Positions 1-15,904 are shown, counted from the first letter of the stretch. The stretch: 64,000 nucleotides of DNA from Hydra vulgaris (GCF_038396675.1 NC_088931.1:17837501-17901500), one strand, 5' to 3'. Made by a program: numbers and translations. Notes: a model not told the origin generated them from the letters alone.

Positions 1-27
1 GCTAATTCAATATTGTTTTTTAGTATT

Positions 28-203
28 CAAGCCCGTAGCAAAATGGGGGTGGGGGTAGGGGGCAGTAAGTACAAATTCCCTCCCCCCAAAAAAAAAATTT
101 AACTAAAAAAAAATGACCAAAACAAAGGTATTTAAAACTATTTCGGGACCGCTTAATTAGGCACTGCCCCCCCCCTCATACAATTTTCGTTCCTACGGGT
201 CTG
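28..203. mobile_element. MITE, family with CAGRCCCGTAGSAAC termini
   Basis: The imperfect terminal inverted repeats are CAAGCCCGTAGCAA on the left and the complement of CAGACCCGTAGGAACG on the right. GTATT flanks both ends (23-27 and 204-208), as a 5-6 bp target duplication would. Just inside each end are G-rich and C-rich runs, and there is no coding capacity. A better preserved relative lies at 15707-15891 and a lone right end near 37600. Confidence 0.75.
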
Positions 204-222
204 GTATTCACAAACTTTCATA

Positions 223-224
223 TA

Positions 225-304
<80 letters not shown>
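223..304. repeat. (AT)n microsatellite
   Basis: About 80 bp of alternating AT. It lies in the stretch to the left of the last visible CPEB exon. I see no coding sequence between 304 and 823. Confidence 0.95.
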
Positions 305-307
<3 letters not shown>

Positions 308-823
308 CTTTAACAAAGCTCAAAAAACACTCACGAAACTCGCAAAACAGTCACAATTTACACATTAAAATCTTTTTCAGTTTTTAAAAATGAAGTTTTA
401 AATATAATTCTATTAAATTGATCTATAAGCTTTGATGGAATTAGTTCAAACTGTCTTTTAACAATTTATTGATCTTATCTTTTGGTACTTTTTATAATTT
501 TAACGATTCATTTAATAGATCAACGTTACTTTATTAGTAAATAACGTTAGCGAATTAGTCGATTTTATACGCAACGATAATGATAACAACTATTGCCTAG
601 CTTTATTTAAGCATGCATCTAAACCCTTCGCGTAAGCAACAAACAAGCATTCAAATAGACCTTTAATTAATTAAATTAATTGCTTCAACTTTAAAAAACT
701 TTATTTAATGCATTAATTTGTCATTATGCTAAAAAAAATGTTATTGTTAATTCAGTTGAAAGCAAATGTTGTGCACCATGAAAGAATAATAACATTTTTT
801 TTCGAATCATTAAAAAGTCTTAC

Positions 824-6275
<5,452 letters not shown>

Positions 6276-6296
6276 AGTAATGTCTAGAAAAAAGGA
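6276..6296 (-). promoter_or_regulatory. Splice acceptor just upstream of the CPEB start codon (cis or spliced-leader trans site)
   Basis: On the minus strand a pyrimidine-rich tract ends in CTAG at 6284. This leaves only eight bases (6283-6276) before the ATG at 6275. An in-frame stop overlaps the acceptor, so translation cannot begin further upstream in this exon. Hydra is known to trans-splice short leaders onto a fraction of its mRNAs. The site could be such an acceptor or the end of an ordinary 5' UTR intron. Confidence 0.6.
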
Positions 6297-6299
6297 GAC

Positions 6300-8060
6300 A
6301 ATCTAAAAAAAAACCAAGTTCGTAGTTTAACACGTTAAATTATTGTTCGAATGTTTTTTAAAACGTCCGTAATCTTATTTAAGTTCAAACATCATTAAAT
6401 AACATAAACAATTCTATAATTATAGTACGCAAAAAAAACTTCAACGCAGACTCGAGTTAATCTTCGATTAGATTCCTAACATTTTGCAGAAAGAAAAAAA
6501 AGTCGTATTAATTACAATAATTTTGTATCGTTGCTTGTCGTAGCAAAATCAACTTTACGTAGGCATTTCGTAATTGATGTTTTATTAGCAAGGAGCTTAA
6601 CTTAATGTTGATTGCATGCTTGCTTAGTCCTTATAATTTTTTTGTTAAAATAATCAATGACAGCATAGTTGAGTATTTTACAATATGCTTTACGGGAAAA
6701 CATTCCATTAATCGCGGTTATCATTTACTTGCCATAAGGAAGCGATTATATTGTCTTAAAGTGTTTTGAATTTTAATCTATTCAACACTTCATAATAAAA
6801 CAAATTCCCTATCTTGCTTCCTTCCCCCATAATAACGATATTAATATTTATATCTCACGCTATTATGTCGCGCATATTTGATTTTTTTTTACCTTAGTAT
6901 GAACACACTCTAAAAATTAAATTTAATTAAAATGTTACTAGAGTTACATGATTCGTTTGATTTTAATTTTCAAGTACTTACATATTAGCGATTCGGAACA
7001 ATAAACGTGAATTTTAGCGATTTAACAAAGATAAACCAAACTTTTAACAATAAACAGACATATATTTGCTTTATATATTATCATATGGCTATAAATATTT
7101 TAACCAAATAATCAGTAAGTGAAAGTGAATAGCAACAAGACTTTTAAGTGTTTATTAGAAATGAACAATTCCAAAAATTTGGTGATAGAGATTCAATGTT
7201 TATTTTTATATTTTTATTATACACTATTTCTTTAAAAATCGATAAAAAATAAATCAAAAACTTTCTTTAAAACTGCCCTTTAAATGTCTTTTTTTAAAAA
7301 AAAAAAAAAAAATTCAACAAACAAACAAAAAACGCAGAAAGCTACAACAACAAAAATAACAGCCCTAGCAATTTATTCGTAAAAACAACGATAAAAGACG
7401 GATTTGAATGAAAATGTCATTCATTAAAGTTTGTGTATGTCGTTTATTAATCTTAACTACTTAAAACCGCTTTTTAAAAAACAATTCATTATAAAATTTT
7501 TCATACCAGTATCTTCAATTAGTATTTGTTATCTCAAATATGAACTATATATTCTGTTTGCTTGAAGTCGACGGTTAGCAGATCACATTTAGTATATCCT
7601 CAAAAAAAAGGAGCGTGTAGAAAACATGCGGTCAGATGAAACTGTTTTTTTTAACACGCAAAGACGTGTACAAAGAACGTAAACACCTTTTGGTTTTATG
7701 ACATTCTGCTTTATTAATTACGTCATAGTTTAGACCAGTCTCTTTGGTATTCTATGAAGTGAAAATTTGAAAAAATTTATATTGGATGTCCTTCCTTCAA
7801 TTAATTGATAACTTCCTATATTATATGAAAAAGTAAAAAAAGAATGATAAACAATTATTTTAAATATTTTCCAAGTATAAAAGAAAAAGTTAATCCAAAT
7901 CCAAAATTTTAAAACGAAAAAAAAACGATAAACGCTTCAAAACTAAAGCAAAAAAAACCGATTTTGAGTAAGCTAACGTTAATCCTGAAAATTCATTGCG
8001 TCAACAATCTACGTATATTTTAATGCTTTTTCTTAAACATTTTTTAAATATAGTATCATA

Positions 8061-8062
<2 letters not shown>
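6300..8062. other. Upstream intergenic sequence, no gene seen
   Basis: AT-rich sequence with stops in all frames and homopolymer A runs (for example about 7295-7315). It probably contains the CPEB promoter, but no recognisable core element stands out from the AT-rich background. Confidence 0.5.

Positions 8063-8120
<58 letters not shown>
8063..8120. repeat. (AT)n microsatellite
   Basis: About 58 bp of AT dinucleotides in intergenic DNA. Confidence 0.95.
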
Positions 8121-8122
<2 letters not shown>

Positions 8123-8478
8123 TATATATCACATCATTAATATTTTATATTAAATAACAAAGTTAAACAACATTTTAATAGTTTTATCAATACAGTTAAA
8201 TATCACGAGTTTTTTGTTAATTCAGTTAAACATCACGAGTTTTTAAATTCACTTGTTTAGTCAACACAAATATTCAAGTTTTTGTGGGCAGTTTGACCAC
8301 AAAAATGTTTTGAGGTTAGTAAAAAATGTTTTGATTAAAACACTGTTTCTAAAAATACTTTTCGTGCGTAACATCAGCACTTAACATCAACGGGAAAAGC
8401 CATTAATGTCGTCAAGGTCGCCAACTTTATTTTATAATTGTCATTATTTTGCCATATTTTAGATGTCATAATTTTCCA

Positions 8479-8580
8479 TCAATTACTAAAAAAATTTAAT
8501 TCAATTTTTTTAGTAATAGATGATTTAGTTTATCTATCACTAAAAAAATTTAATTCAATTTTTTTAATGATAGATAAATA
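8479..8580. repeat. Two successive hairpins sharing one core
   Basis: Two adjacent inverted repeats. The first has arms ATTACTAAAAAAATT / AATTTTTTTAGTAAT. The second has arms TATCTATCACTAAAAAAATT and its near complement. Both have the same centre (TAATTC). This looks like a duplicated fold-back unit of unknown origin. Confidence 0.7.
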
Positions 8581-8873
8581 ACAAACTAAAAAAAAATCCA
8601 TTATTTTACTTTATTGTTTTGAGCAACAATATATTCTAACCCTTAAAATAGATGTTGGCAATATCTAAAGCAATTTTTTAAAATGATGGTCTTTGTAGCA
8701 CATCTATAAGGAATACACTGGTATTTAGATTTTGGCTTTTAAAAAAAAGAAACATACTTTTATAATATAAAGAGCTGATTTTTTATTTTTGACTATTATT
8801 AAATTTAATATTTCAATGGGCTTCATGATAAGTTCGTATGATCTTATACAAGGTAAATAAAAAAAAAAAGAAA

Positions 8874-9025
8874 ATGCGGCGCAGTGGTTCGTGTGTTACC
8901 TTCAGATCAAGATGTAAGTTCCAATGCTATGCGACATCGGTAAAGATAGTGGCACTTTACTCCTCGCGGTGCACTTTGACAAGACTGTTAGGTCTTTTTA
9001 GAGCAACTTAATACTTACAGAGTTA
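8874..9025 (+). mobile_element. tRNA-derived SINE relic
   Basis: The segment GCGCAGTGGTTCGTGTGTTAC resembles a tRNA A box and lies about 35 bases before a weak B-box-like AAGTTCCAATGC. A non-tRNA body containing TAGGTCTTTTTAGAGCAAC follows. The head resembles the better preserved SINEs at 14239 and, on the minus strand, 17258. Decayed; boundaries approximate. Confidence 0.5.
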
Positions 9026-9329
9026 TACTTAAATATAAGTTTTTTTATTTCGAAATTTGAGTTTTTTTATGCTGAAATATAAAATTTTTTATTCCGAAAT
9101 AAAGTTTTATGCCGAAATATAATTTAACTTATGTAGCATAATATTTTAAAATAATATATAAGATAATAAATATCGGAACTATCAATAATACAGAAGCTCT
9201 TTGAGATTCAATATATACAAGAATGTATTAAACTATTTAATTATTAGTTATGAACCAAAATTTTTTTTATTTAAAGCTAAAAAAGTATTTAAATGACACA
9301 CTTTTATTAATCAAATAATTGGCTGTCTA

Positions 9330-9880
9330 GAAATAGCGCATAGAAGAAGTCTCGCAGCTCTTTCATATATTGGGATGAAGTTCCCCGTTCGATTAGCTAC
9401 TAACAGTGTAGCCCTGGTTTGTCTTTAGTGTTAGAAAGAGGTCTTACTGCCTTATAATTTGTTTTTAATTCGCTAAAATATTCTTCAATCAGATCAAGCT
9501 GTGGCGTGTAAAGTATAACAAGTTTGTTGCAAATACTATTTTCTTTTTATATTTGTATAACATCAAGCCTGCAGTTAGCCATGATAAGAAAGTTATCAGG
9601 ATGTTCGCGTATTAAATGTAAAGTATTTTTTAAACTTTTCAAAATAAAGACCAAAAATTTTGATCCACTATATGCACCTTCAATTAAATCATATGCAATT
9701 ATGCCATTCATTGATTAATAAGCCATTAAACTATATATTTTTTTCTTTTTTTTGCCGGTGTCATAGCATATGAGCTTTAATTTACGGGTGCATATACATA
9801 ACAATGACTGATTGGAAGATTAAATCCGGTTTCGTCTAAGAATACATGTCTAGAAATTGAAATATACTCAACATTACTTG
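9330..9880 (-). pseudogene. Decayed Tc1/mariner-IS630 superfamily transposase
   Basis: Read on the minus strand, the stretch shows FLDETGFNL, the first catalytic Asp motif of the superfamily. Much further on comes LYTPQLDLIEEYFSELK, the P-Q-L-x-x-I-E-E block around the third acidic residue. The reading frame is broken by stops between the motifs and the second-Asp region is not clear. No terminal repeats were found. This is a dead fragment of a different lineage from the element at 10889-12907, whose motif ends NPVD. Confidence 0.65.
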
Positions 9881-9917
9881 CATATGCCTGTCTTAAATCT
9901 AGCATTTTTGGCAAACC

Positions 9918-10030
9918 CAACGGGCACGGGGACGTTCAAAAAACGTTTAGACAGAACGTCTAGGACGCGTTCTAAACTGATTTTAGATCATACGATCATA
10001 CGCTCCTTTAAGAACGTTCGAAAGACATTA
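9918..10030. mobile_element. MITE relic with CCCAACGGGCAC end
   Basis: Begins CCCAACGGGCACGGGGACGTT and continues with ACGTTC/ACGTCT-rich sequence. It resembles the complete 108 bp MITE at 40385-40492, which has CCCAGTGGGCAC ends and an ACGTTTT-rich interior. The matching right end is not recognisable here. Confidence 0.45.
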
Positions 10031-10308
10031 TAAAATGACTTAAATTAGAGTTTTCGTTTAATTACAGTTATACAAAATTGTTCTAGAAAAGACGTCTTTT
10101 AATCGTTCAAAAAAAGTTCTGAATAATGAACACCTAAGCTTATGTTATGATTATGTAACTTATATATGTTTTATAATCATAACAGAAACGGCAACCCGCG
10201 TGTCTTATTAATTAAAACAATTAAAACACAAAATTAAAAGTATACACAAGATTAAAACATATTACAAATTACAGATCTAAAAAATGTCATAAAAACTGTC
10301 ATCGTGGT

Positions 10309-10412
10309 TTAGTTTTCATGGTCACCGACGTCATTTCTATCCGGCGCTCTTTTCAGAATATCTGCAACACATTTTTCTAGTTCATTCTTAATATACTTGG
10401 GCATGATCTCTG
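10309..10412 (-). CDS. Possible terminal coding exon, unknown protein
   Basis: On the minus strand a good acceptor (TTTTTTTGATTTAG) at 10413 is followed by an open stretch. It reads EIMPKYIKNELEKCVADIL then KRAPDRNDVGDHEN and ends in TAA at 10311-10309. AT-rich sequence follows, as expected of a 3' UTR. Upstream exons were not found; the pogo-like element at 10529 begins only about 115 bp further upstream. It could be the last exon of a small host gene or of a transposon gene. I do not recognise the peptide. Confidence 0.35.
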
Positions 10413-10888
10413 CTAAATCAAAAAAATATATATAAGTAAGATTCACAGAACATGCAATAAAAAATAAAAGAAAGATTTAATCAAGTTAGGTTTTACATAT
10501 GTGAAGGCTAACTGAACTTTTATTATTAGGGGAGAGTGGGGTAATAGCGAACGCGGAGTAACTCCAAACATGGTCAAAACGTCATGATAGAAAAAGATGA
10601 TTAACAATTTCTTTTTGCCTGTTGAGAGAGGGTCCCATACTCAGTTCCAGATGTGCAGTAGTGTAGTGAATCTGCGTTCGTTTTTCCCAATAAACTGATT
10701 CTATATTTTTCTGATAATTTCATGTACATTTTTCCTTGAAAAAGCTTCCTGTTGTAGCTACTATGGATATAAAACCATTCCTTTTGTCACGTTTAATTTT
10801 AGCAGATAAATTGTTAGATACATAGTTTCATTTAATAGAGTGAAAACCAGATTATGTTTAAGAAAGAAACATTCCACAATTATTACTA

Positions 10889-11127
10889 CACCTTTTCAAG
10901 ATATAATTGAGAACTTGAAAGTTGTTATTAAGAAAAGTAAGATGTAATTGAGAAATACAACATGTAACTTAGAAGTCGCAGTATGTAATTAAGAAACACA
11001 ACATGTAATTAAGAAATTTTAAAATGTAATTGAGAAATCCAACTTGTAAATAAGAAATCGCAATATGTAATTTGAAAAACAAAAGTTGTAATTAAGAAAT
11101 TGTAATATGTAAATGAGAATACATTAT
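10889..11127 (+). repeat. Left array of ~10 degenerate 22-25 bp repeats
   Basis: Consecutive units carry the core TGTAATTNAGAAA, with variable 9-11 base spacers such as CACAACA, TCGCAGTA and TCCAACT. The array starts immediately inside the CACCTTTTC end. It probably gives repeated transposase-binding sites. Confidence 0.8.
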
Positions 11128-11251
11128 TTGTAATTGCGTATTCAATGTAAGCTTAAAGGTCGTTATAAAAGATCTTCTTGGACATGCATTTTAATAAGTT
11201 AATAATATCAAATTTAGTATTTATATTCACCAGCAATACAGTAATACAGTG

Positions 11252-12280
11252 ATGGAATTGAAAGATCGTTGCTTTATTTGTTAATACACTATGAATAGAA
11301 AGTCTGTTATTAAATTGAATCCGTGCAAGCATTTATTTCATCCAATTTGTATACAACCACTTCTGGAACAACCAGAACCTACTTGTCCAGTTTGTAGACA
11401 TGAAATACATACAACTGAACAAGTTGAAAGAAAACATTATGTTTTACCTTTATCGAATGATAGAAGAAGAGTAATTGAATGTGCTGAACGAAACGACGGT
11501 TGGATGACTCTGGTGCAAACTTTAGGTGTCAAATATAAGACAGCATACAATTGGGTCCGCAACGAAAATTTAAATTTTATTGGAAGAGGTGGTTTTAAAC
11601 CAAAATAATTAACCGATGATAAAATCAAAGAAACAAAAACACAGATTGAATGTGACTCTCAGTTGACATTGGTGGCCATTAAAACAAGGATATTAAGACA
11701 ATTTAATATTAGCGTCAGCACAACCACAATTGCCAATTACCTCGAAGGCAGACTATTTTCATTTAAAAAAGTGCACAAGGAGCCTACTGCAATGAATAGT
11801 AATGAAAACAAACCAAAAAGAGCTGAATATGCTAAGAACATTAAAGAACACATCACAAATGGTCATCAGATAGTTTGGTTGGATGAAACAAATTTTAATC
11901 TTTTTTGTAGAAAAACGCAAGGACGTGCCAAACAGGGGAAAAGAACAATAATGACAATACCTTCTTCAAAAGGTGCAAACATACATTTGTTTGGAGATAT
12001 ATCAACAACAAATGTCGTCGTGATGGAAACTCGTAGAGGATCATTTAAAGCAGATTCTTGTAACAATTGGATGTTGGCTTTGTTTAATCAGTGGGTTACA
12101 TCCGGAAATCGCTTAGAGGATTTGGTCGTCGTGACAGACAATGCTCCATGTCACGCTTGTTTGGAAAGGGTGTTTGAAAATTCACCGGCTCAGTTGTTAC
12201 GATTAGGACCCTACAGCCCAATATTAAACCCAGTGGATAGTATCTGATCCAAAATAAAAATAAACGTTAAAAATGTTTGC
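11252..12280 (+). pseudogene. RING-H2 / Tc1-mariner transposase fusion, three in-frame stops
   Basis: One reading frame begins at ATG 11252 and is interrupted only by stops at 11282 (TAA), 11606 (TAA) and 12245 (TGA). Residues 7-48 form a RING-H2 pattern, C-x2-C-x14-C-x-H-x2-H-x2-C-x11-C-x2-C (key pieces CFIC, CKHLFHPIC, CPVC). Two helix-turn-helix-like segments follow: WMTLVQTLGVKYKTAYNWV and ITTRI-type sequence around NISVSTTTIANYL. The catalytic core then shows WLDETNF (first Asp), VVTDNAPCH (second) and LGPYSPILNPVD (third, Asp instead of the common Glu), with 32 residues between the second and third. Such transposases cut and paste DNA at TA. A zinc RING in front of the DNA-binding region is not typical of the family. 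The lack of frameshifts points to recent inactivation. Confidence 0.8.
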
Positions 12281-12714
12281 ATTTTTGACGTTTGCAGTAT
12301 TTAAAATGAATTGTTACTGCGGCAAAAAATACAATAATGGGAGGTGATTGTACACGCGCTGTACAACATACGACCACGCATTGTGCAATGATTTTAAATA
12401 TGGAAGACGTTCAAGTTGGTGAATAACTGAGTATTGCAATGATTTTTAATGACGTTTAAATTTAAATTTTAAATTTTTATATAAATAAATTATTTGTGTT
12501 TTATTTATTATTCATGTGAAATCTCTGTTAAATTTTTCACAAATAAAAATAAAAGAAAGTTTTAATTGACACCCAATAGGATTTTTCCAGTTACCACCTA
12601 AACCTCAAATGCCTTTTTCATGAATTTTTATATTTTATTGATATTATATTATTATTCCCAGCCTTAAATTACAAAGTATATTAGGACAACAAAATTCAAA
12701 ATACAAAGAACTTT

Positions 12715-12907
12715 GTATTCTTTATACTTTTCTCAATTACAACTTTTATCTTCTCAATTACATCTTACGATTTCTTATTTACAACTTTTATGTTCTAAAT
12801 TACATCTTACGTTTCCTAATTATAGCTTTCATGTTCTAAATTACATCTTACGTTTCTTAATTACAACTTTCTAGTTCTCAATTACATCTCAATTACATGA
12901 AAAGGTG
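12715..12907 (-). repeat. Right array of ~9 degenerate 22-25 bp repeats
   Basis: The complementary version of the left array, with the core TTCTNAATTAC and alternating spacers ACTTTTATG and ATCTTACG. Alternation of two spacer types suggests a higher-order unit of about 46 bp. It ends at GAAAAGGTG. Confidence 0.8.
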
Positions 12908-12910
12908 TAG

Positions 12911-13199
12911 TTCGTCAATGAGAAATATTTTAGAGCAAAAGAAAAGTAAGAAGGAAGAAGTAAAAAATACTTTTGGTAAAAGTAAAAAGAGAATGAAGAG
13001 CTTTTACCTATTAGAGGCTGATTATCATCATGTAAAGAAAAAAATGAGAGCCAGAGGTGATACAGAACTTTTTTGTTTAATTTGCGAAAAAAGTATAAAG
13101 ATTCACCCACAGAAGACTGGAATATGTGTCATAAATGCCAGTCCTGTTTGCATAAAAGTGCACAATTGTAGAAAGCACGTCTTGGGGTTTTGTTTGTGA
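12911..13199 (+). pseudogene. C-terminal fragment of a pogo-like transposase with a PHD-like cysteine cluster
   Basis: A Lys-rich stretch (KSKKEEVKNTFGKSKKR) is followed by LFCLICEK. After a one-base frame change come SPTEDWNMCHKCQSC and LH. The C-x2-C ... W-x2-C-x2-C ... H pattern resembles the zinc cluster often found at the end of animal DDE_1/pogo transposases. The frameshift and the stop after LHKSAQL show it is dead. The catalytic part is missing, and the nested element interrupts just before this segment. Confidence 0.5.
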
Positions 13200-13671
13200 T
13201 TTTTGTTTGAAATTTTTTAAAACTTTAATAATTAAATAATTAAATATTAATTTTAAAAGAGTGTTGTTGTATTAAGTCGCGATGAAAAGTTTCATGATCT
13301 GCTCATGGAAGACTAGATTATGAGTTACAACTGTTAGGCCTGGTGGAGGTGAGCATATCCTGAGGTTTTGTCAGTGATTTCTGCACTTAGTTACAACAAT
13401 TAGCTTTTTATTTGTTATTAAACAACAACGTTTGTGATTACCCCTAGGTGTGTTCGGAATGACTCTAAGTGCGTAGGGTAATTCCGAACACCAATGGTTT
13501 TGTTTTTGCCCTAAATTTTTATTTTATAAAAAGATGTATAAAAATTGCTTTTGGGGGTTTGTGACTGAATAGTTAGACTAAATGATAAGCAATAAATATG
13601 ATCAATTATGTATAACTGGTGTCTTTAATTTGCATTCCGCTTAGGTGTTCATCAATACCCCACTCTCCCCC

Positions 13672-14238
13672 ATGCAATAAGTAATTATATATTAACAAAA
13701 AAAAAAAAACTTATATATGTATAATATAATAGTTTGATTTTAACAGTGAAATCAATAAATCAATTAATTTTATAGTCAGTTTTTTAAAATTAAAAAAACC
13801 CAATCTTATTATTTGAAGATCATATTTAAGGATCATCAAATTTTTGAGCTTTTTGCATCATCTATATATTGAAATCTATTATCTATTTAAATGTTAGACT
13901 AATTGAAAATTTTTTGTCGTAAAATTAGGCGAAGAAAATGTCAACTTATTGATGTGCAACTATTAGAAGTTCAGTTTTTTTTGCTTTTTTAAAATCAATT
14001 TACATGGTCTCAGCGCGTTTTACAAATGGATTCCTCATATACCAACAATAATCATTATCAGTTTTGTTTATGAAATTCGATATCTTTGCAATTCCATTCA
14101 AATTTTAAACTATTTTAAAATATTGAATCCATTACTTAATATAATTCTTGAGTTTGAAAGTTTTAAAAATTGTTAATCATAATCATAATATCTTGAGTCT
14201 GAAAGTTTTAAAAGTTTTTAGTTCTTAATCATCATATG
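13672..14238. other. No gene seen
   Basis: AT-rich sequence with a short duplicated phrase (CTTGAGTTTGAAAGTTTTAAAA at about 14147 and a variant at about 14192, given here only as landmark). No coding or RNA gene signal. Confidence 0.5.
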
Positions 14239-14420
14239 AGCAGCCGTGACGCAGTGGTAGCGTACTTGCCTCAGAAACGTAAGATTTGTGGTTCAAACCC
14301 CACCTCTAAGCAAACTTTGTAATATCGGTTGGGAAGGAGGGGTGAACTTCCTATTAAATGCTCTTTGTTAAGTCCATAAGGACTTCTTTGGCACCTAAAA
14401 AAAATAAATATATAATAATC
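14239..14420 (+). mobile_element. tRNA-derived SINE
   Basis: A-box-like CAGTGGTAGCGTACTTGCC and B-box-like GGTTCAAACCCC (14290-14301) have tRNA-like spacing and the surrounding stem-like CCCCACCTC. A non-tRNA body follows, with GGTTGGGAAGGAGGGG and GTCCATAAGGACTTC, and the 3' end is TTTGGCACCT plus an A-rich tail. Closely similar heads occur on the minus strand at 17085-17258. Confidence 0.8.
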
Positions 14421-14499
14421 TAAAAAGCGCGCAACTGCTACAAAAAAAAACTCCGATAACATAATCAAAAAATCATCAGGCTCTTCATTAAACTGACGT

Positions 14500-15002
14500 T
14501 TGTTGGACCTTGTAAAGACTCAGTTATTCATAAAAAATATGATCGCGCAGAGCTTAGATTTAAAATTGAAGATGAAAAATCATTTGAAACACCTTCTGGA
14601 TCTGGCTTCATCAATTTGTACTTGGTGTTTATTCAAGGGCAATATCTGTCACCACACCCGACCACTTTATCTAAAAATTTGGTTGATTTTGTCGATGATC
14701 TATATCACAGCTTCCTACAAAGTATATAACAGCAGTTTATCTCCAAACCTAGCATACATTTGATCACTTTAATACCGACAATTACTCTCATTGTTTTTAC
14801 TTGTCACTATATTTGATCCTCGTTGATTTTAGAACCATGCGGTTTATCAGTTGTAAATGTGGGAATAATAAATGCATGTAACAAAGCTATTTCCACAGAG
14901 GAAATTATAAGAAACGTGCTGTCGAAATTTGACTTGACTTCAGATAATATTTTACGAGCTACAACGAACACTACCCCTAGTATGTCGTGCGCACTTAAAC
15001 TT
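14500..15002 (+). pseudogene. hAT-like transposase fragment, central part
   Basis: A broken plus-strand reading frame contains INACNKAISTEEIIRNVLSK, FDLTSDNILRATTNT and SMSCALKL. This corresponds to the region of hAT transposases where the second catalytic Asp lies, usually followed by (N/S)M..A.KLL. Upstream peptides suggest the preceding part. It is followed by low-complexity sequence and other insertions. The rest of the same gene appears to resume at about 16560. Confidence 0.45.
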
Positions 15003-15706
15003 CTTTTTTTTTTTCATATACATATTGTATTATATACATATATACATATGTACATATGTATTTTGTTGTACATACAATAATATAAAAAAACTATTCGATA
15101 AAAAAAAGAATATGTATATATATTTATATAAAAAGACAAGGGCTCAAAGAAGATACGGATGACCAGAGTCGCCACAATCTTTTTATAGAGCTCCTATGTG
15201 AGCTTTAACAAGTGCAAAGAAAATAAATTTATTATAATAAAATGAAAAAAAAAGAAAAAAAGAAAAAAAACTTCGTTAAAATCTTTAAAAAAATAACAAA
15301 GCTCCGTAAAGAAAAAATAAATAAAAAATAAATTAAAATAGACAACAAGAGGAATGAATTCCTTTGAATATATCAAATAGTTAGATTAAAAAACGATGGT
15401 GTATATTAAAAAAACGATAGTGTATATGTTAAGTTTCTGAGCTGTCATTTGATGTTAAAATTTCTTTTTTATATAAAACATAAACGAATTTACTGTTTTC
15501 ACCATATTGATGTGGCTATTTTTAAAACTGCTCCATATCTTAGGCCCTCGATATGTTATACTATATTCTTCTTTATACTATATTATATAGTTTACAAGGC
15601 AGTGTGTATGTGGGCCTCTCGTTTGATCTCAGAGAATAGTTATTGTTTTGATTTATCTTAAATTTTGTTTCAAAGTTTTTTGGTGTGATATTTTTTAAAT
15701 GATAAT

Positions 15707-15891
15707 CAGGCCCGTAGGAACAAAAATTATATGGGGGGGGGGGGGGGGGGCAGTACTACCCCGAAATAGTTTTAAGGACCTTTTTTTTTTAGTCATTATT
15801 TCATTCAGTTTCTTCAAAATTATTTATTTAAAAAATTATGGGGGGACAAATGTCCTGATGCCCCCCCCCCCCCTCCGTTGCTACGGGTCTG
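15707..15891. mobile_element. MITE with CAGGCCCGTAGGAAC termini and 6 bp target duplication
   Basis: Left end CAGGCCCGTAGGAAC, right end the complement of CAGACCCGTAGCAAC. Perfect GATAAT duplications lie at 15701-15706 and 15892-15897. G- and C-homopolymers flank the interior, which resembles the copy at 28-203 (shared CCGAAATAGTTTTAA-like segment). It lies between the two halves of a hAT remnant. Confidence 0.85.
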
Positions 15892-15904
15892 GATAATGCA
15901 TAAA

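Larger units (their letters stand above)
10889..12907 (+). mobile_element. Nested Tc1/mariner-superfamily transposon with repeat-array TIRs
   Basis: The terminal sequences CACCTTTTC (10889) and GAAAAGGTG (ending 12907) are each flanked by TA (10887-10888 and 12908-12909), the target duplication of the superfamily. Each terminal region of about 190-240 bp is an array of diverged 22-25 bp units containing GTAATTNAGAAA, and the two arrays are inverted relative to each other. Between them lies a single decayed transposase reading frame. The element is inserted into the pogo-like element 10529-13670. Confidence 0.8.
10529..13670. mobile_element. Pogo-like DNA transposon carrying a nested element
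   Basis: The inverted termini are GGGGAGAGTGGGGTA (10529) and its complement, ending CCCCACTCTCCCC at 13670. TA precedes the left end; the right flank is CA, so the target duplication is imperfect or mutated. Without the insertion at 10889-12907 the element would be about 1.1 kb. Internal sequence near 13445-13500 repeats GTTCGGAAT and its complement ATTCCGAAC. Remnants of a C-terminal zinc-knuckle region survive at 12910-13200. Assignment to pogo/DDE_1 rests on the style of the termini and that C-terminal region. Confidence 0.65.

Noticed and set aside
8120..8880. Promoter elements upstream of CPEB
   Set aside because: TATA-like words are everywhere in this AT-rich sequence and carry no information.
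10889..11127. CRISPR-like array
   Set aside because: Units are diverged, spacers are short and variable, the genome is animal-like, and an inverted partner array exists at the other end of a transposon.
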